From Beroe ovata (lineage: Eukaryota > Ctenophora > Nuda > Beroida > Beroidae): 49,040 nt of DNA. The notes under the pieces are model-generated. The model made no database searches. It was not told the DNA's origin and was given only the letters and a program-made list of their open reading frames with translations. Within the stretch, counting starts at the first letter, position 1. Each line of letters starts with the position of its first letter. Below, in pieces: positions 1 through 12,148 of this stretch. The stretch spans positions 173,912-222,951 of the forward strand of contig CAMPET010000072.1 of assembly GCA_946803715.1 (NCBI GenBank), in the 5' to 3' direction. The position numbers and the translations under genes were made by a program.

Positions 1-1574
1 CCCCCCCCCCCCCCGATTCTATGTTATTATCGTATTCATCCAATAGTAGTACACAATACTACTATTCTTCAATTCTTGATCCATACAAAATGCATAATTC
101 ACAGATTTATTGTATTTTCAACTCGAGTACTCCAGCTTCCCAGCCCCTGCTGCACACAGGCCTTTTTATCAGTTTTCTGTTTCAGGAATACGTTGTGTTG
201 TACTTGATTGTTCTAACTTCCAACTTACTCCAATGCGTTCAAGCTAATTAGTGATTCATTACCTCGATATATCTCTGCCGGTATGCTTTGTCCAATCAAT
301 TAACATTAATAATTGATCACTGACTTAAGAGCATTATCCGATTAACGGACAACACGTGACATAATATAAGGTTCAATGATATGTAATTGGTTATTTAACG
401 AATCACTCACTATGATTTAATTCCCGTCCTCTAATAACTAATGTATGAATTATCGAATTGTAATTCAACGCCAATTAACATTCGGGGGAACAACAATAAC
501 TCCATTTCTCTCTTTTATTATTGTTTTCTCTCTATTATTCAAAGAGAAAGAGGCTTTGTGTGCTTTGTTGTTCGTTATTCCAACACACATTGGTATTTTT
601 CCAAGCAGAAGTCTCTGTTTCAGTTGATGATTCAGCTAGGGGAGCACAAAACTAAAACTGCGCCCAAACATACGCAATTTCCACAATTCGCAATTTTAGC
701 GTTAAAAATACCTTCTATCAAGTAAAGGCGCAATTTTTTTGTCCATTTGGCGCAAATAAATGCGATCTTATATAATTCTGCTCCCCGTCGTGCAGCACAA
801 CTTGTGCTTCATTATGCATTTTTTTGCACCGAGCTGTACAAATAGATCCCACCCAGTTGCACCCCTCTTTTCATGTTCTCACTTCCTTATGAATAGTCAC
901 ATGAGATGGACTAATAATGCTGCTTTCAATTTTTGTGACATGCTCTGAACATACTTTCTTAAAAATCGGTCTTCTTGAAAAATACCAGCACTTTTTTAAT
1001 CATAAGTTGCATTGCCATTTGATGCTGCTGTAGATTGATAATCTGCCAACTTTCTTCTTGGTAACTTTCTTCAAAAGTAGCGAAAAATTAGCTTTTTTGC
1101 TTTTGAAGCTCTTGCTCTGAATACCGATGCCTTTAAAACAACATCTTATGTAAACATTGTTTTACTGGAATTTCCGCCTTTGTGTAATGTGTATCCACAG
1201 ATAGGGGAGATAGGAACCTATCATATCACGTCTAGGTTCGTGCTGGTAGGTGTTTTGCCGAAGGTCCTATGAAATTCGACGCCATGTAAAAATAAGAAAC
1301 AAATTCTACGCTCTACAGCGCAGAAACCTCACTGATAATTTTGCGATTTTCGCCTACCTGTGAGTCACAAGTACATACTGTCACAATGTGACTGTATCCG
1401 GCACATTACTCCGATTTTATCAGCTGTAATTTCCTGTTTGTTTTACTTTTCTTTCTACTCATCATCTAGCTCTAGAAGAATAGAAGTAGGTAGTACCAGG
1501 TACCTATATTTAGGTCGAGATCACTGTTTCGGCACTATGCGAGACCTCAATCATATGTAACCTACACCATTGGT

Positions 1575-1880
1575 ACAAAGTGTATTGTACACTGTGTACT
1601 GTGTAGTGTGTACTGTACGCTGTTCACACTGTGTTTTGCCAGCAGTTACTCGGTGTTTACAGTGCCGTAAACAATGGTACATTCCAATACATTGTACATT
1701 ATACATTGTACATTCCAATACATTGAACATGCAACACTCCAATACATTATACACTCCAATACATAGAGCATTTCAATACATTGTACACTTCATTGTACAT
1801 TGTACAATTACTGTACACTTCATTACAGTTTACATCAATAAATTGTAAACTATAATACATTGTACATTGTATACACTGTC
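1575..1880. repeat. Self-complementary TGTACA-rich tandem repeat
   Basis: Degenerate units of roughly 12-24 bp built from ACATTGTACA and CATTCCAATACATT recur across this stretch. TGTACA is its own reverse complement, so both strands give long spurious ORFs and the array could form hairpins. Confidence 0.8.
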
Positions 1881-1954
1881 TCTAGTACATTACACTCTGT
1901 TTGTAGAACATTCGCACTCTCTAAACCGGTAGGTATTTGCAATGTGGCAATGAA

Positions 1955-2245
1955 CCAAATGTGTCTTTGTGACGTGTGTCTCTGTGTGACGTGTGTCTCT
2001 GTGTGACGCGTGTCTCTGTGACGTATTTCTGTGTCTGTGTGACGTGTGCCTGTGTGGCGTGTGTCTCTGTGACGTATTTCTGTGTCTGTGTGAATGTGTC
2101 TGTGGGTATGTGACGTGTGTCTGTGTGACGTGTGTCTGTGTGNTGACGTATTTCTGTGTCTGTGTGACTGTGAATGTGTCTGTGCCTGTGTGACGTGTGT
2201 CTGTGTGACGTGTGACTGTGTGACGTGTGTCTGTGTCTATGAGTA
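1955..2245. repeat. TGTGTCTGTGTGACG minisatellite
   Basis: Imperfect tandem copies of GTGTGTCTCTGTGTGACG and related units run through this interval. A single N at 2143 is probably an assembly join. Open frames on both strands here are by-products of the repeat. Confidence 0.85.
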
Positions 2246-2856
2246 TGTGATGGATGTCTGTTTAGTGTTTCCGTGTGCATTATGCTACCATAGTTTAACC
2301 TACATTATTCATGATATACTCACTTTTATTCACACAACAGCATGTAGTCTGTCCCTAACTTGTAAGTTACTTTACTGGGGGCGTGGCACGCGTGCGCTGT
2401 CGTGGAACTATTGACAATCCTTGTCAGCATCACGCTGCGAGTTTAGCATTCGTCTTGTATCAAATAAATATTTGATGTAAAATCCATGCACTAGGTCGTA
2501 ATTATTGCACAGTGCATGTTGTTCTAGCTGCATAATCTCTACTCGTATCACGCAGCTACTAAATTTTGCAGAGTAATGAACCAGACCGCAATCACACTTT
2601 TATCAGTGATCACACTCTAAAATTTGATCACACACTCTGATCGCACAGCGGAATGCGCGCAAACAACAAGTGTGATGTTGGTGATGTCCGTTGGATATCA
2701 TGCAGTGTGCAGTGTGCAGAACTTGCAGCTGCTAGACCTAGTGTATGTTTATAGTTTGTGATGTTTGTGTTTGTGACAGTGTCTGTTGCTTCAAATATTT
2801 TGCATCTATGGTTCTTCTCACACCCCTCCCTAACAGTAACTTTGATCCAGTAGCAG

Positions 2857-2866
2857 TATATATTAA
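2857..2866 (+). promoter_or_regulatory. TATA box of the Ly6-like gene
   Basis: TATATATTAA lies about 38-47 bases before the ATG at 2904. If transcription starts about 30 bases downstream, the 5' leader would be only about 10-20 nt. Confidence 0.4.
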
Positions 2867-2903
2867 TGGACTAATGAGCTGAGCAGCAGCAGATAATGAC
2901 ATC

Positions 2904-3524
2904 ATGGATTTACCCCGTGGTAGCGTGCTATTATTACTCCTAGCTGCAATCGCCGTCACTAATGAGGTGGTTGAAGTGAGCAATCAGAACAGATACAAGT
3001 GTCTCCAGTGTGAGAAGTCGGAGGAACTTATGTGCTACACCAACAGGTAATACTAAAAGTAGCTATCATAGTATTACTACGCGTCTTGATCCACTGCGCA
3101 TCGTCCTCCTTATAAATTCTGATCTCCTCGTAATTCGTATCATATTGTGTCCATGTGTTAGAGCGCTACTGCTAATGACGTATCACCCCCCAGTACGTGT
3201 GCTGATGGGTTAAAGTGGTGCTACTACTACTACTGGTCAACCATTAATCCCGGCAAGTCAATGTGGGACCCAGACTACATGACCTATCATAGAGAGTGGG
3301 GGTGTACGGAGTCAGAGGCCACGTGTAACGCCACGTGCGAGGCAACGGGCTGTAACCGCAAGAAGGCGGGTTGTTGTCCCGCGGACCTTACTCTCGTGAA
3401 TCAGGACTATAGCGATGAGAACTTGTTTAACTATAACTACTGTTACTATGGCGACGCCATGTCTACCAAGCCCCATCTATGGGTGCTATCGCTCGTTTTG
3501 GCGGTACTGTGGGGCGTTGGGTGA
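2904..3524 (+). CDS. Ly6/uPAR-like GPI-anchored candidate, two exons
   Basis: Exons 2904-3046 and 3194-3524 join in phase 2 across a GTAATA donor and a CCCCCCCAG acceptor, giving 157 residues. The protein starts with a hydrophobic signal peptide (about residues 1-18). A cysteine-rich region of about 100 residues follows, opening with CLQC and holding a CC pair near its end (AGCCPADL). It closes with a hydrophobic tail (LWVLSLVLAVLWGVG) directly before the stop. Signal peptide, CxxC opening and terminal hydrophobic tail are typical of GPI-anchored three-finger Ly6 proteins. The usual final CCxxDxCN is not exact, so the family call is inference. It could instead be a lineage-specific cysteine-rich surface protein. 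Confidence 0.45.
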
Positions 3525-5201
3525 GAAAGCGGGTACTGGCGGGCTCGTCAAATTCAGGGTTTTTACAGAATATTACAGTTTTTGCGGCTGGATGTGACCG
3601 GATTTGTAGTTTAAGTTACTGGCATGTTAAGCATGTTTAGCGTGATCTGAGGATAGGACACTCATTATTCTGGATAATGATCTGAGGATAGGACACTCAT
3701 TATTGTGGATTAAATTGCTGTGGCTCCAGACTATCGCTTGTTCACATCTCCAAGCAGTTTCTAAAATAATTGAGTAGTAATAGTATTAAGGGGCATTAAT
3801 AAGAATGGACGGATTAAGGATCATCTTGTAATTTTCAAATGATTTTATATTCATTCCTGAATAAATGATCTTCTGATTTTTAAATTTACAGTCTCGTATA
3901 TTTTTAGTACTACTAATAGTAGGAAACGTAAAAACTGCTGGCTGCTCTGGCCGATTACAATTCTTCTTTTCAAAGATTGTAATGCATACTGATAGAGTGA
4001 TACTCATAGTGACTACTGACACTCAAGCTCAAAGTGAACGCTGACACTTATAGTGTATACTCATAGTACTGATAAAGATAGTGCATACTGACACTCATAG
4101 TGACTACTGACACTCATAGTACATACTGATACAGAAAGTGCATACTGACACTCATATACTGCATACTGACACTCATAGTGCATACTGACACTCATAGTGA
4201 CTACTGACACTCATAGTGCATACTGACACTCATAGGGCATACTGACACTCATAGTGTCTATTGACACTCATAGTGCATACTGACACTCATATACTGCATA
4301 CTAACACTCATAGTGCATACTGACACTCAAGCTCAAAGTGAACGCTGACACTTATAGTGTATACTCATAGTGTATACTCATAGTACTGATAAAGATAGTG
4401 CATACTGCCACTCATAGTGCATACTGACACTCATATTGCATACTGACACTCATAGTGCATACTGAAACTCATAGTGACTACTGACACTCATAGTGCATAC
4501 TGACACTCATAGGGCATACTGACACTCATAGTGTCTATTGACACTCATAGTGCATACTGACACTCATATACTGCATACTGAGAGCGAGTTTAGTGAGTCA
4601 CTAAAATCAGTAGGTATACACAATGAGTGTCACTAATAGTAATAATCCCTCCTAATCCATGAACTCTGTGGTTCACGTGTGGATCTGATTCTGAATTCTG
4701 AAGGGTCGATTTCTATTTTTCAGATCTAACGTTCTAATTCTGGATGACCCTTCTGATCCGCCATAGTCAGAGTGTTACTGCATTGGATTTAGAAATAGAA
4801 TAAGGGTGCCTCAGCGACTGGTCATTCACAATGCATATGGTCATATTCATTGACCATGTCTTCTGTTCTTTTGACTCCAAGGTTTTACTAATAACAGTTA
4901 TATTTTTCAATTCATGATTATCATTTGCCGCAAATTTTGCATTCATGAAATATGAATATACAGCATGACACAATAGGGACAGACGACCAGTTAACTTTAA
5001 GTTGAAGTGTCAAACTAAATGATGCGCCCCACTCAGTAAGAGTAGTACTACTATAGTAGTCCGAGTAGTGCTCATGACAAGTATTCATACTCATAGAAAT
5101 GTCGTGACACAAAGACCAATGAATATGATGAAAAAAGCCATGGCTCGCAGTCTCCGAGACGCGTTCACACAATGACAACGCAGATTATGCCCATTCGCCT
5201 C
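3525..5201. other. Intergenic spacer with minisatellite
   Basis: No gene is evident. Near 3640-3705 a stretch of about 26 bases (ATCTGAGGATAGGACACTCA and flanks) is tandemly duplicated. The main feature is the 4010-4590 minisatellite listed separately. Confidence 0.55.
4010..4590. repeat. CATACTGACACTCATAGTG minisatellite
   Basis: About 30 tandem copies of an 18-19 bp unit, CATACTGACACTCATAGTG, with variants. A higher-order pattern is visible: the segment AAGCTCAAAGTGAACGCTGA with its neighbours occurs near 4025 and again near 4330, so a block of about 300 bp was duplicated. Confidence 0.9.
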
Positions 5202-5210
5202 AATATATAA
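5202..5210 (+). promoter_or_regulatory. TATA box of the small secreted-protein gene
   Basis: AATATATAA sits about 90 bases before the ATG at 5301, so transcription is expected near 5235. The spacing fits a focused TATA promoter. Confidence 0.4.
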
Positions 5211-5300
5211 GTTCTAGTTCTACACCAACAGTTCAAATCAAACTATAACCAGCTCTTGCGTTGATTCCATACTATTTCGATTCGGTTCCAGTTCTACAAT

Positions 5301-5844
5301 ATGAAATTATTGGCTTATCTTTTAGTTGGCCTTCTGTCCTTAAACCTGGCTCAATGTTGGAGAGCAGGACCCTACAAATCAAAACTTGAAAAAATCAGCA
5401 ACGGAGTTTATTTCAATGGTCTACCCCAATGGAATGCTGGATTAGCCAAACCCAATCGTAAGAGATGCGAAGACGTGGAGGCACAGATTAAGGCTCTAGA
5501 TACGGTTAACTGTGAGGCGGCGGCTGACATTCTAGCTGAGGCAGACGGCTGCGTGTGTGTTGACAAGAAAGAGACGGACACGAAGAAAGGGAAAGGATGG
5601 TATGGAAAGTATCTCACTGAAGAGGCTATGTCTGAAGTGAATGTGGCTAAGGTGAGAATATATGCAGTGGTAGAGTTTGATTTGAAAATGGTTTTTATCA
5701 GTGCGACTGACAATTTCAAACAATAACACATAACACCTTTCTTATCACTATCAGATTGCAAGTCAGGATGCAACATCCTTCGGTTGTTTTGGTACGTACG
5801 GATCTCCAACTTTTGGGGTGTCATGCTGCACATTCGAGGAATAG
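5301..5844 (+). CDS. Small secreted cysteine-containing protein, two exons
   Basis: Exons 5301-5651 and 5755-5844 join in phase 0 (donor AAG|GTGAGA, acceptor TATCAG|ATT), giving 146 residues. Residues 1-19 (MKLLAYLLVGLLSLNLAQC) are a clear signal peptide. The mature part has several cysteines, including CVC and a CC four residues before the end, and a lysine-rich middle (ETDTKKGKGWYGKY). There is no transmembrane segment or GPI tail, so secretion is expected. I do not recognise the family. Reading on without splicing would add a tail lacking cysteines and end at 5726; the spliced form is preferred because both splice sites are good and the added exon is cysteine-containing. A TATA box lies upstream. 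Confidence 0.55.
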
Positions 5845-6904
5845 AGGATACAGAAATATTGTGAAGAAAAAAATGTATCGTCAAAAATGCATATTATTGT
5901 TCATCACGATTATTCACACAGTGCAAGAATACAAAAACGTGTTTATTATTCGACTTCGATTTCAATTTCATCACGGGCGTGGTACAAAATAGCTTTAATG
6001 TTCATAATATGATAATGATACTTTCACTATAAATTGTTGAACTCAAACTAACTTTTAACTTTGAACGAAATTTCTCAATTTCAAATTGGATAACATTGCA
6101 TCACATTCACATGATTCGATCATCACACATAGGAAAGTCGGGAACATTCAACGTCACATGTACATGACTACGAATAAATTTTAGATCTGTAGAATCAAAA
6201 TCGGAAGTCGGTTACCATTATTCAAATTGGAAAATCTGCCAAAATCAAATCAAAATTGCGAACACCTGGCAAGAAGCGTGCTCTACTATAATTGAGATCT
6301 AAGCCCCCGAAAACCTGTTCCAACTACCCTGAATTGAACATCAAGACCACCTCCGAAAAATCTCAATGAAACTAACAGCAGACCGTCATCATTTAATCAA
6401 CACAAAATCCCGGACTTTTCTTTGAATTTGAAATTAAAGTAACAAAACAATGTTTCATAAATCAATGATCAACCGTAAAAATGCTGAAATGGCATATTCT
6501 ACTGTCCCGATGGCGCAATATTATAACTGGGCAATGGGCATCAACACCACATTTAACAGCATAGCTATAAAAAACACACCTACATCATTCCGACAATCAC
6601 ATCCACTACTAAATATAATGATTTTGAATTTGAGGATATGCGGTTAATTCTGGAAGTGGAATAAGACCGACTACCAAATACCAGATAGAGTTGACAATCT
6701 GTATCAAAAGTTAGTTGTCGCCGAACCAAATTTACCACACTTTTTACATAACAAACTTTAGTATGATTCACAATTCAAATTGCAGGCACACTGTTCACAA
6801 TAATCACGTAACCATATGACATGCGTGATCATGTGACACGCGTGACTGTAGTTACGAGTGATCATGTGACACGCGTGACGTGGTACCGCGTGACAATGGT
6901 TCCG
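5845..6904. other. Spacer between convergent genes
   Basis: No gene is seen. It separates the 3' ends of the small plus-strand gene and DNAJC13 (minus). A plus-strand AATAAA near 6173 could end the small gene. Just beyond the DNAJC13 stop, near 6825-6895, CATGTGACACGCGTGAC recurs. Confidence 0.5.
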
Positions 6905-9900
6905 CTACAACGCGTCAGGTCTGGTCCGGTGTCCCTCATTGAGTGAGGAGTTGAGGGGTGGTGGAGTGTCCGATATTATGTTTGCGGGACCCGCGGTCAG
7001 GTAACCTGCAGCCCCAACCGGGCCCGTCAGATATCCCGCTGTTCTTGTGGTCTGAGAGAGAGAGGGGGCCCGTTAATAGAGGTTGGGGTTTGTTCTAGAT
7101 TTCAAGAGTAATTACACAGATAAAACAGCTGTTTCAATTTGAGTGATTGCCGATTGGATAACGAGAATGCTCCTATAGAGAGAATCTGAGACTAAGTCAA
7201 GTGAGAGAACTTGTCTATTACCTCTAGGAAGAGGTCGTGTTTTTGATCCTTATAGCTGTTCCATATGGAACTCTGGTCTAATTTCTCGAGAACTCTACCC
7301 CCGTTCAACACATCCATTTGCATAGCTTTGAGTGTGATGACCACCTTATGAAATGGGAGTTAAAACATATAATAATAGTTCGAGTCGGAATTCAAACTCT
7401 ATACCTCAGTTTCACAGCCTAGCATTAGCCTTAACGAATATTGTTCACAAACTATTTGTGTTTGCAAAGTTATTTATATCTTAAAACTTATTTGTGTTCG
7501 CTATGTAGATTTGTTACCTGAGCCTTTGCCGAAGATGGCGTATGGACCACATCCTCGAGTAGACTAAGGAGATAAGATACGAGATCTGCTTGTAGAGCTT
7601 GGCACACGAGAGCCGGCTGGTTCTTAGCGAATGCTTTGTGCATCACCATTGCTCCTAGGTAAGGTGAAAGTTGATCATACCAGGAGGACAGTAATATATG
7701 AGATCACTAGAGCTGTGTCCCAAACAACATACCGACTGCTACAGCTTCGTGTCCCATCTTCATAGCGGTCATGATAGACTGCACAGTGTTGGGATTGTTA
7801 GCAAATGTCTTGACACACCCATCACTGTCGCTCATGGCACTGAGAATCTGCAGTCCCAACCTGCCTACTTCACCGGGACGATTCGAGATGAGCTGTGGGA
7901 AGAGAGGGCGTGGTCAGGGAGAGATGTAGAGGTGGAGAGGAGGGTTTGGTGACATGTCGAGTGATAGGCCACTCCAGACAGACACATTACACAGTACGCA
8001 GTTCACATTACGCAGCACACAGTACGCAGTTTACAGCACTCAGTTCATACTGTACAGTTCACAGTAAACAGTGCAGCATTGACTACTGAAGCAAATTCCT
8101 TAGGCCCAAGTAGAATAATCTCAATGACACCACACAATGTTGACACCACCGCAATACCTGAAGTAGTTTTGGGATATGGCCAAGTGGTGGGACTTGCTCA
8201 GCGAGGGCAGGCTGAGAGGTGAGCAGAGCTATGAGAGCGCCAGCAACCGTTTCTGCATCGTCACCGCCCTCCGGCTTAGATAACACTGCCTGCAAACAGT
8301 CACATCTGTCACACAAGTCATACAAGTCTGTTGCAAAGTTATTCATTAAGATGAATACAGCTCCGCAAAGTTATTTCCCGGTATTTCACCTCGAAGAGCG
8401 CTGACATGAACTCTCTGGGTTTTCTGACACTCCAACTAGGTTGTTTGACGAAGTATTTGAGGTACACCCCTCCTACTACCAGTTCTCCAGCCATGTCAGA
8501 ATACTTGACATTGAAATCTGTTGGGAGGAGCCAAGCAACGTCTGCGTCCTTCAACTGTGGGAGAATATTGTTAATGTTCAGTTGATGAGGGGTGTTGGAA
8601 AGAGTGTGTTTATGAAGGAGTATAGATGACGTGTGTTGGAAAGAGTGTGTTTATGAAGGAGTATAGATGACGTGTGTTGGAAATAGTGTGTTTATAAAGG
8701 AGTACTCTGTACCTGTTCTTTGTAATGCATTGTCATCATGCGCTGAACAGTACCGCACAGTTTCTCCCTTCCCTCGTCTTTCCACACTAGTTCAGGGTTC
8801 TCGTGGTTGTTGTCGAACATGTGTATAGCAGTCTCACAACTGTCAGTCAACGCCTCCACAAACAGTGACGGCAGGAACTTTAGGAGGACCAGACGGACCT
8901 TCGGACCCACCAGTTTGTCGCTCAACATCTGAGATGTGCGGTTTTTATAACATTTTGTCATATCATGTAGCAACTTGTGCGTTATTGTTGCGTTATTGTT
9001 GGATCGACACCAGCACAATACAGCTACTAAATTGTGCTGATTCGGATCAATAATTTGATAAAGAGATGAGTGCTGGTGTCTGTAATACGCGTGAAATATG
9101 TTCCGCTATATGGCGTGTACCTTGGAAAAGAGGAGAGCCGTGTCCTCTCTGATGTTGGGAGCTGATGAGTTGCAGAAGAGGTGCAGGAGGTAGATGAGAG
9201 CACCCTTCACTAGCACCTCCTTGATTATCGTAGTGTTTGACACCAGCGCGTGTAACACCTGGTAGTGCGGGGGTTGAATACATTGAGTGCGGGGTGTCAA
9301 ACTGTGCAGGGTGTCACACACCGTGTAATGTGTGTCACTCAGCTGTGTCACACACAGATGCTGTATCGATAATGCAGAGGACACCAACCTGTAGCACTGA
9401 CGATCGAGATGGTGGGAGCATCATTAACATTACCAGCAGACTTCCCATGACCTGTGGGAATGACAGCTGTAACCATGGTAACAGAGGGAAGTAACGCGTG
9501 ACCTGTCACGTAATACTTGCACGTGATATACAACTGTATCACGTGATATACAACTGTGTCACCTTGCTCTCAGCGATGCTGTTAACACAGTCCTGATTCC
9601 TGGTTACCAAGACCAACACCTCTAGAGCGAGCAGCTGGATAGCCTCGTTGTTCATCTTCAAGAGCGCGAACAGGAGTTTAAAATATCCGCAGCACGTGCC
9701 CTGCAATTTGGTGACAGTGAGACAGCTTATTCGCTGTTATGGTGACGGTTTTGTATCATAGTTAGAGATATCAGTGTTTTTTTCCTGAGATAACAAGAAT
9801 TGTGCTTGCGTCCCCGTTAGACAAGCGCTTAATTTCCCTCCCCTACCAAGAAGGCAGCAGTGAGATGAGAAATGAAACATCGCGTAAGATTCGGAATGGC

Positions 9901-12148
9901 GGGCGCACGGCGCAGTCAAGTGACCTCCCAAGCAATCTTCATGTGGCCGAAGCAAAAAAATACGGCATGAAGTTTTGTCTTGTCTTAGAATAAATAGTCC
10001 TCCGCCCGGCGCCCCTGTTTCCTCATGTTAGAGGAATAAATTCCAGAAAGCAAGTTATGACGAATGAGTCCCCCATTCGTCACAGAGGCCTGTCATGACG
10101 TACCAGATACTGGTGTCAACGTATTCCTTCGTCAAAGTCATGCAGTGGTGTCAGCAAGTTATGACTAATGAGTCCCCCGCNGAAACATCGCGTAAGATTC
10201 GGAATGGCGGGCGCGCGGCGCAGTCACGTGACCTCCCACGCAATCTTCATGTGGCCGAAGCAAAAACAAATACGGCGTGAAGTTTTGTCTTGTCTTAGAA
10301 CAAATAGTCCTCCGCCCGGCGCCGGGCGCCCCTGTTTCCTCATGTTAGAGGAATCAATTCCAGAAAGCAAGTTATGACGAATGAGTCCTCCGTCCGTAGA
10401 GGCCTCCGTCCGTAGAGTCCTCCGTCCGTAGAGGCCTGTCATGACGTACCGCATACTGGTGTCAGCGCATTCCTACGTCATAGTCATGCAGTGGTGTCTC
10501 CAAGTTATGACGAATGGGTCCCCCATTCGTCACAGAGGCCTGTCATGACGTACCGCTTACTGGTGTCAAGCATTCCTACGTCAGAGTCATGCAATGGCGT
10601 CGGCAAGTTATGACGAATGAGTCCCCCGCTCGTCATATAGGCCTGTCATGACGTACCACATACTGGTGTCAGCGCATTCCTACGTCATATTCATGCAGTG
10701 GTGTCAGCAAGTTATGACGAATGAGTCCTCCGTTCGTCATAGAGGCCTGTCATGACGTACCACATACTGGTGTCAACGCATTCTTACGTCAGGAAGTGGT
10801 GTCAGGAAGTTACAGCTATGTGCGGATTGGCTATGTGCGGAAACGGAAGGAGGGTTCTTAAAATTTGGCTATGGCGACCGCAGTGATTTTCCTATCAAAT
10901 TACAGTAGAGGTGGCTTGTTTAAACATTTTGTTCATCTCTGCTATCCCTTCTCCAATGCCTTTTTGTAAAACAGAAAAGGTGATTGGGGAGGAAAAAATG
11001 TTACGGCATCAGTCTTGCAATGTTAACTGATTGTCCCCATAGTTTTAACACTTGTCATTTTGCTAGCCTATTTCATGATGTCATTTCCGTCGTAGAAACA
11101 CATTTTCAATTTCCCTATCAACGCGGCAGCTAGTATAATAGCTGGTGTAACAGCTGGTAACAGCTGATAACGGCTGGTAACAGCTGGTAACGGCTAATAA
11201 CGGCTGGTAACAGCTGGCAAGGGCTGGTAACTGCTCTATGTACATACCTCATTTCCTGGGTGGTGCTGCATGCAGAGTCGCAGTGCCTCCAAACTCATGT
11301 GACTGTGTTTCATCCGCAGCTCGTATTCCGGTTTTATCTGAACAGGAATATTGGTAGAAAACCTTCATCTCATTGTAGAAAATTCCATCATGTTTTGCTT
11401 AAATTGAAGGTAAATATTGTTCATACGTGACCTTAGTATCCACCCCCTCGCAAAATGACCAATGACATAATATCGCCACAAACCAACATAACAAAGAACA
11501 TACTATTTGTAAGCAAACAACACCGATGGAAAATAAAGGAACGTCATTCTTTGTTAAATCAACAAAGATCACTGATCAAGGTAGACAAAGTGGGATGCGG
11601 GGCAGGGGGTGGGCGGGGCGCACATTTCTAACCTCGGAGCTCATATTCCCGTTGCTCATAGAGAGTTGTGAGTGGAGGTATTGCGCTTGATCTCCTAGGA
11701 AACTGAGCAGATTCTGAAATGATTATGTCAGCTCTTGATCACACACTATTATATAGAGCACGGGTGACGCGCATCATGCACCTCTCCCTCTCTCTCATGT
11801 CAGGTTTGCACGAAGAGCACTCTGTTGACACCTGTCATGGAAGTGACCCTCTCTCTCCAACGATAATATACGTAGTGGGGGGTGCAAGTTGCATCACACT
11901 AGCACACAGACACACACACATACACACAAACACATACACACACACATACACACACACACAGACACAGACACACACACAGACACACACACATACACACACA
12001 CACAGTCAGGGACACTTACAATGCAAAACTTGGTGGGGTCTTTCAGTGGGAATGAAGGTTGCTCGGTATAAATTCTCACGAAGATATCGCCCAGTATGAG
12101 CTCTTCCTTGTGTGCTGAAAACACAAACTCCGTCCCATAAGTTGCATC
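6905..12148 (-). CDS. DNAJC13: DNAJC13 exons 26-38, fourth IWN repeat and C-terminus
   Basis: Exons 12020-12148, 11633-11713, 11248-11337, 9563-9700, 9389-9451, 9121-9258, 8713-8928, 8390-8554, 8158-8289, 7733-7892, 7518-7654, 7222-7344, 6905-7051. Exon 30 is only 63 nt. Exon 32 carries the fourth IWN-type repeat ([15 protein letters not shown]; Trp kept, Ile and Asn replaced). Exons 33-34 have [13 protein letters not shown] and [16 protein letters not shown]. The last exon encodes [19 protein letters not shown] and ends PDAL-stop, with no sign of truncation. Confidence 0.94.

Larger units (their letters stand above)
1..2856. other. Gene-poor left flank
   Basis: I see no convincing gene here. 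Bases 1-14 are a poly-C run. The short ORFs have no splice support or recognisable domain, and those over 1560-2280 come from simple repeats. The rest is unremarkable AT-rich DNA up to the TATA box of the first small gene. Confidence 0.6.
9701..11247 (-). other. DNAJC13 intron between exons 28 and 29
   Basis: Besides the satellite and duplicated block, this intron carries near 11130-11230 a short tandem array of about 10-11 bp (AACAGCTGGT / AACGGCTGGT). I see no exon or nested gene. Confidence 0.6.

Noticed and set aside
4010-4590. CRISPR-like regular repeats
   Set aside because: The units are contiguous and diverged with no unique spacers, and the genome is animal; this is a minisatellite.
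11719-12099. Plus-strand ORF with a His-Thr run
   Set aside because: It is read through an (AC)n microsatellite antisense to DNAJC13 exons 26-27.
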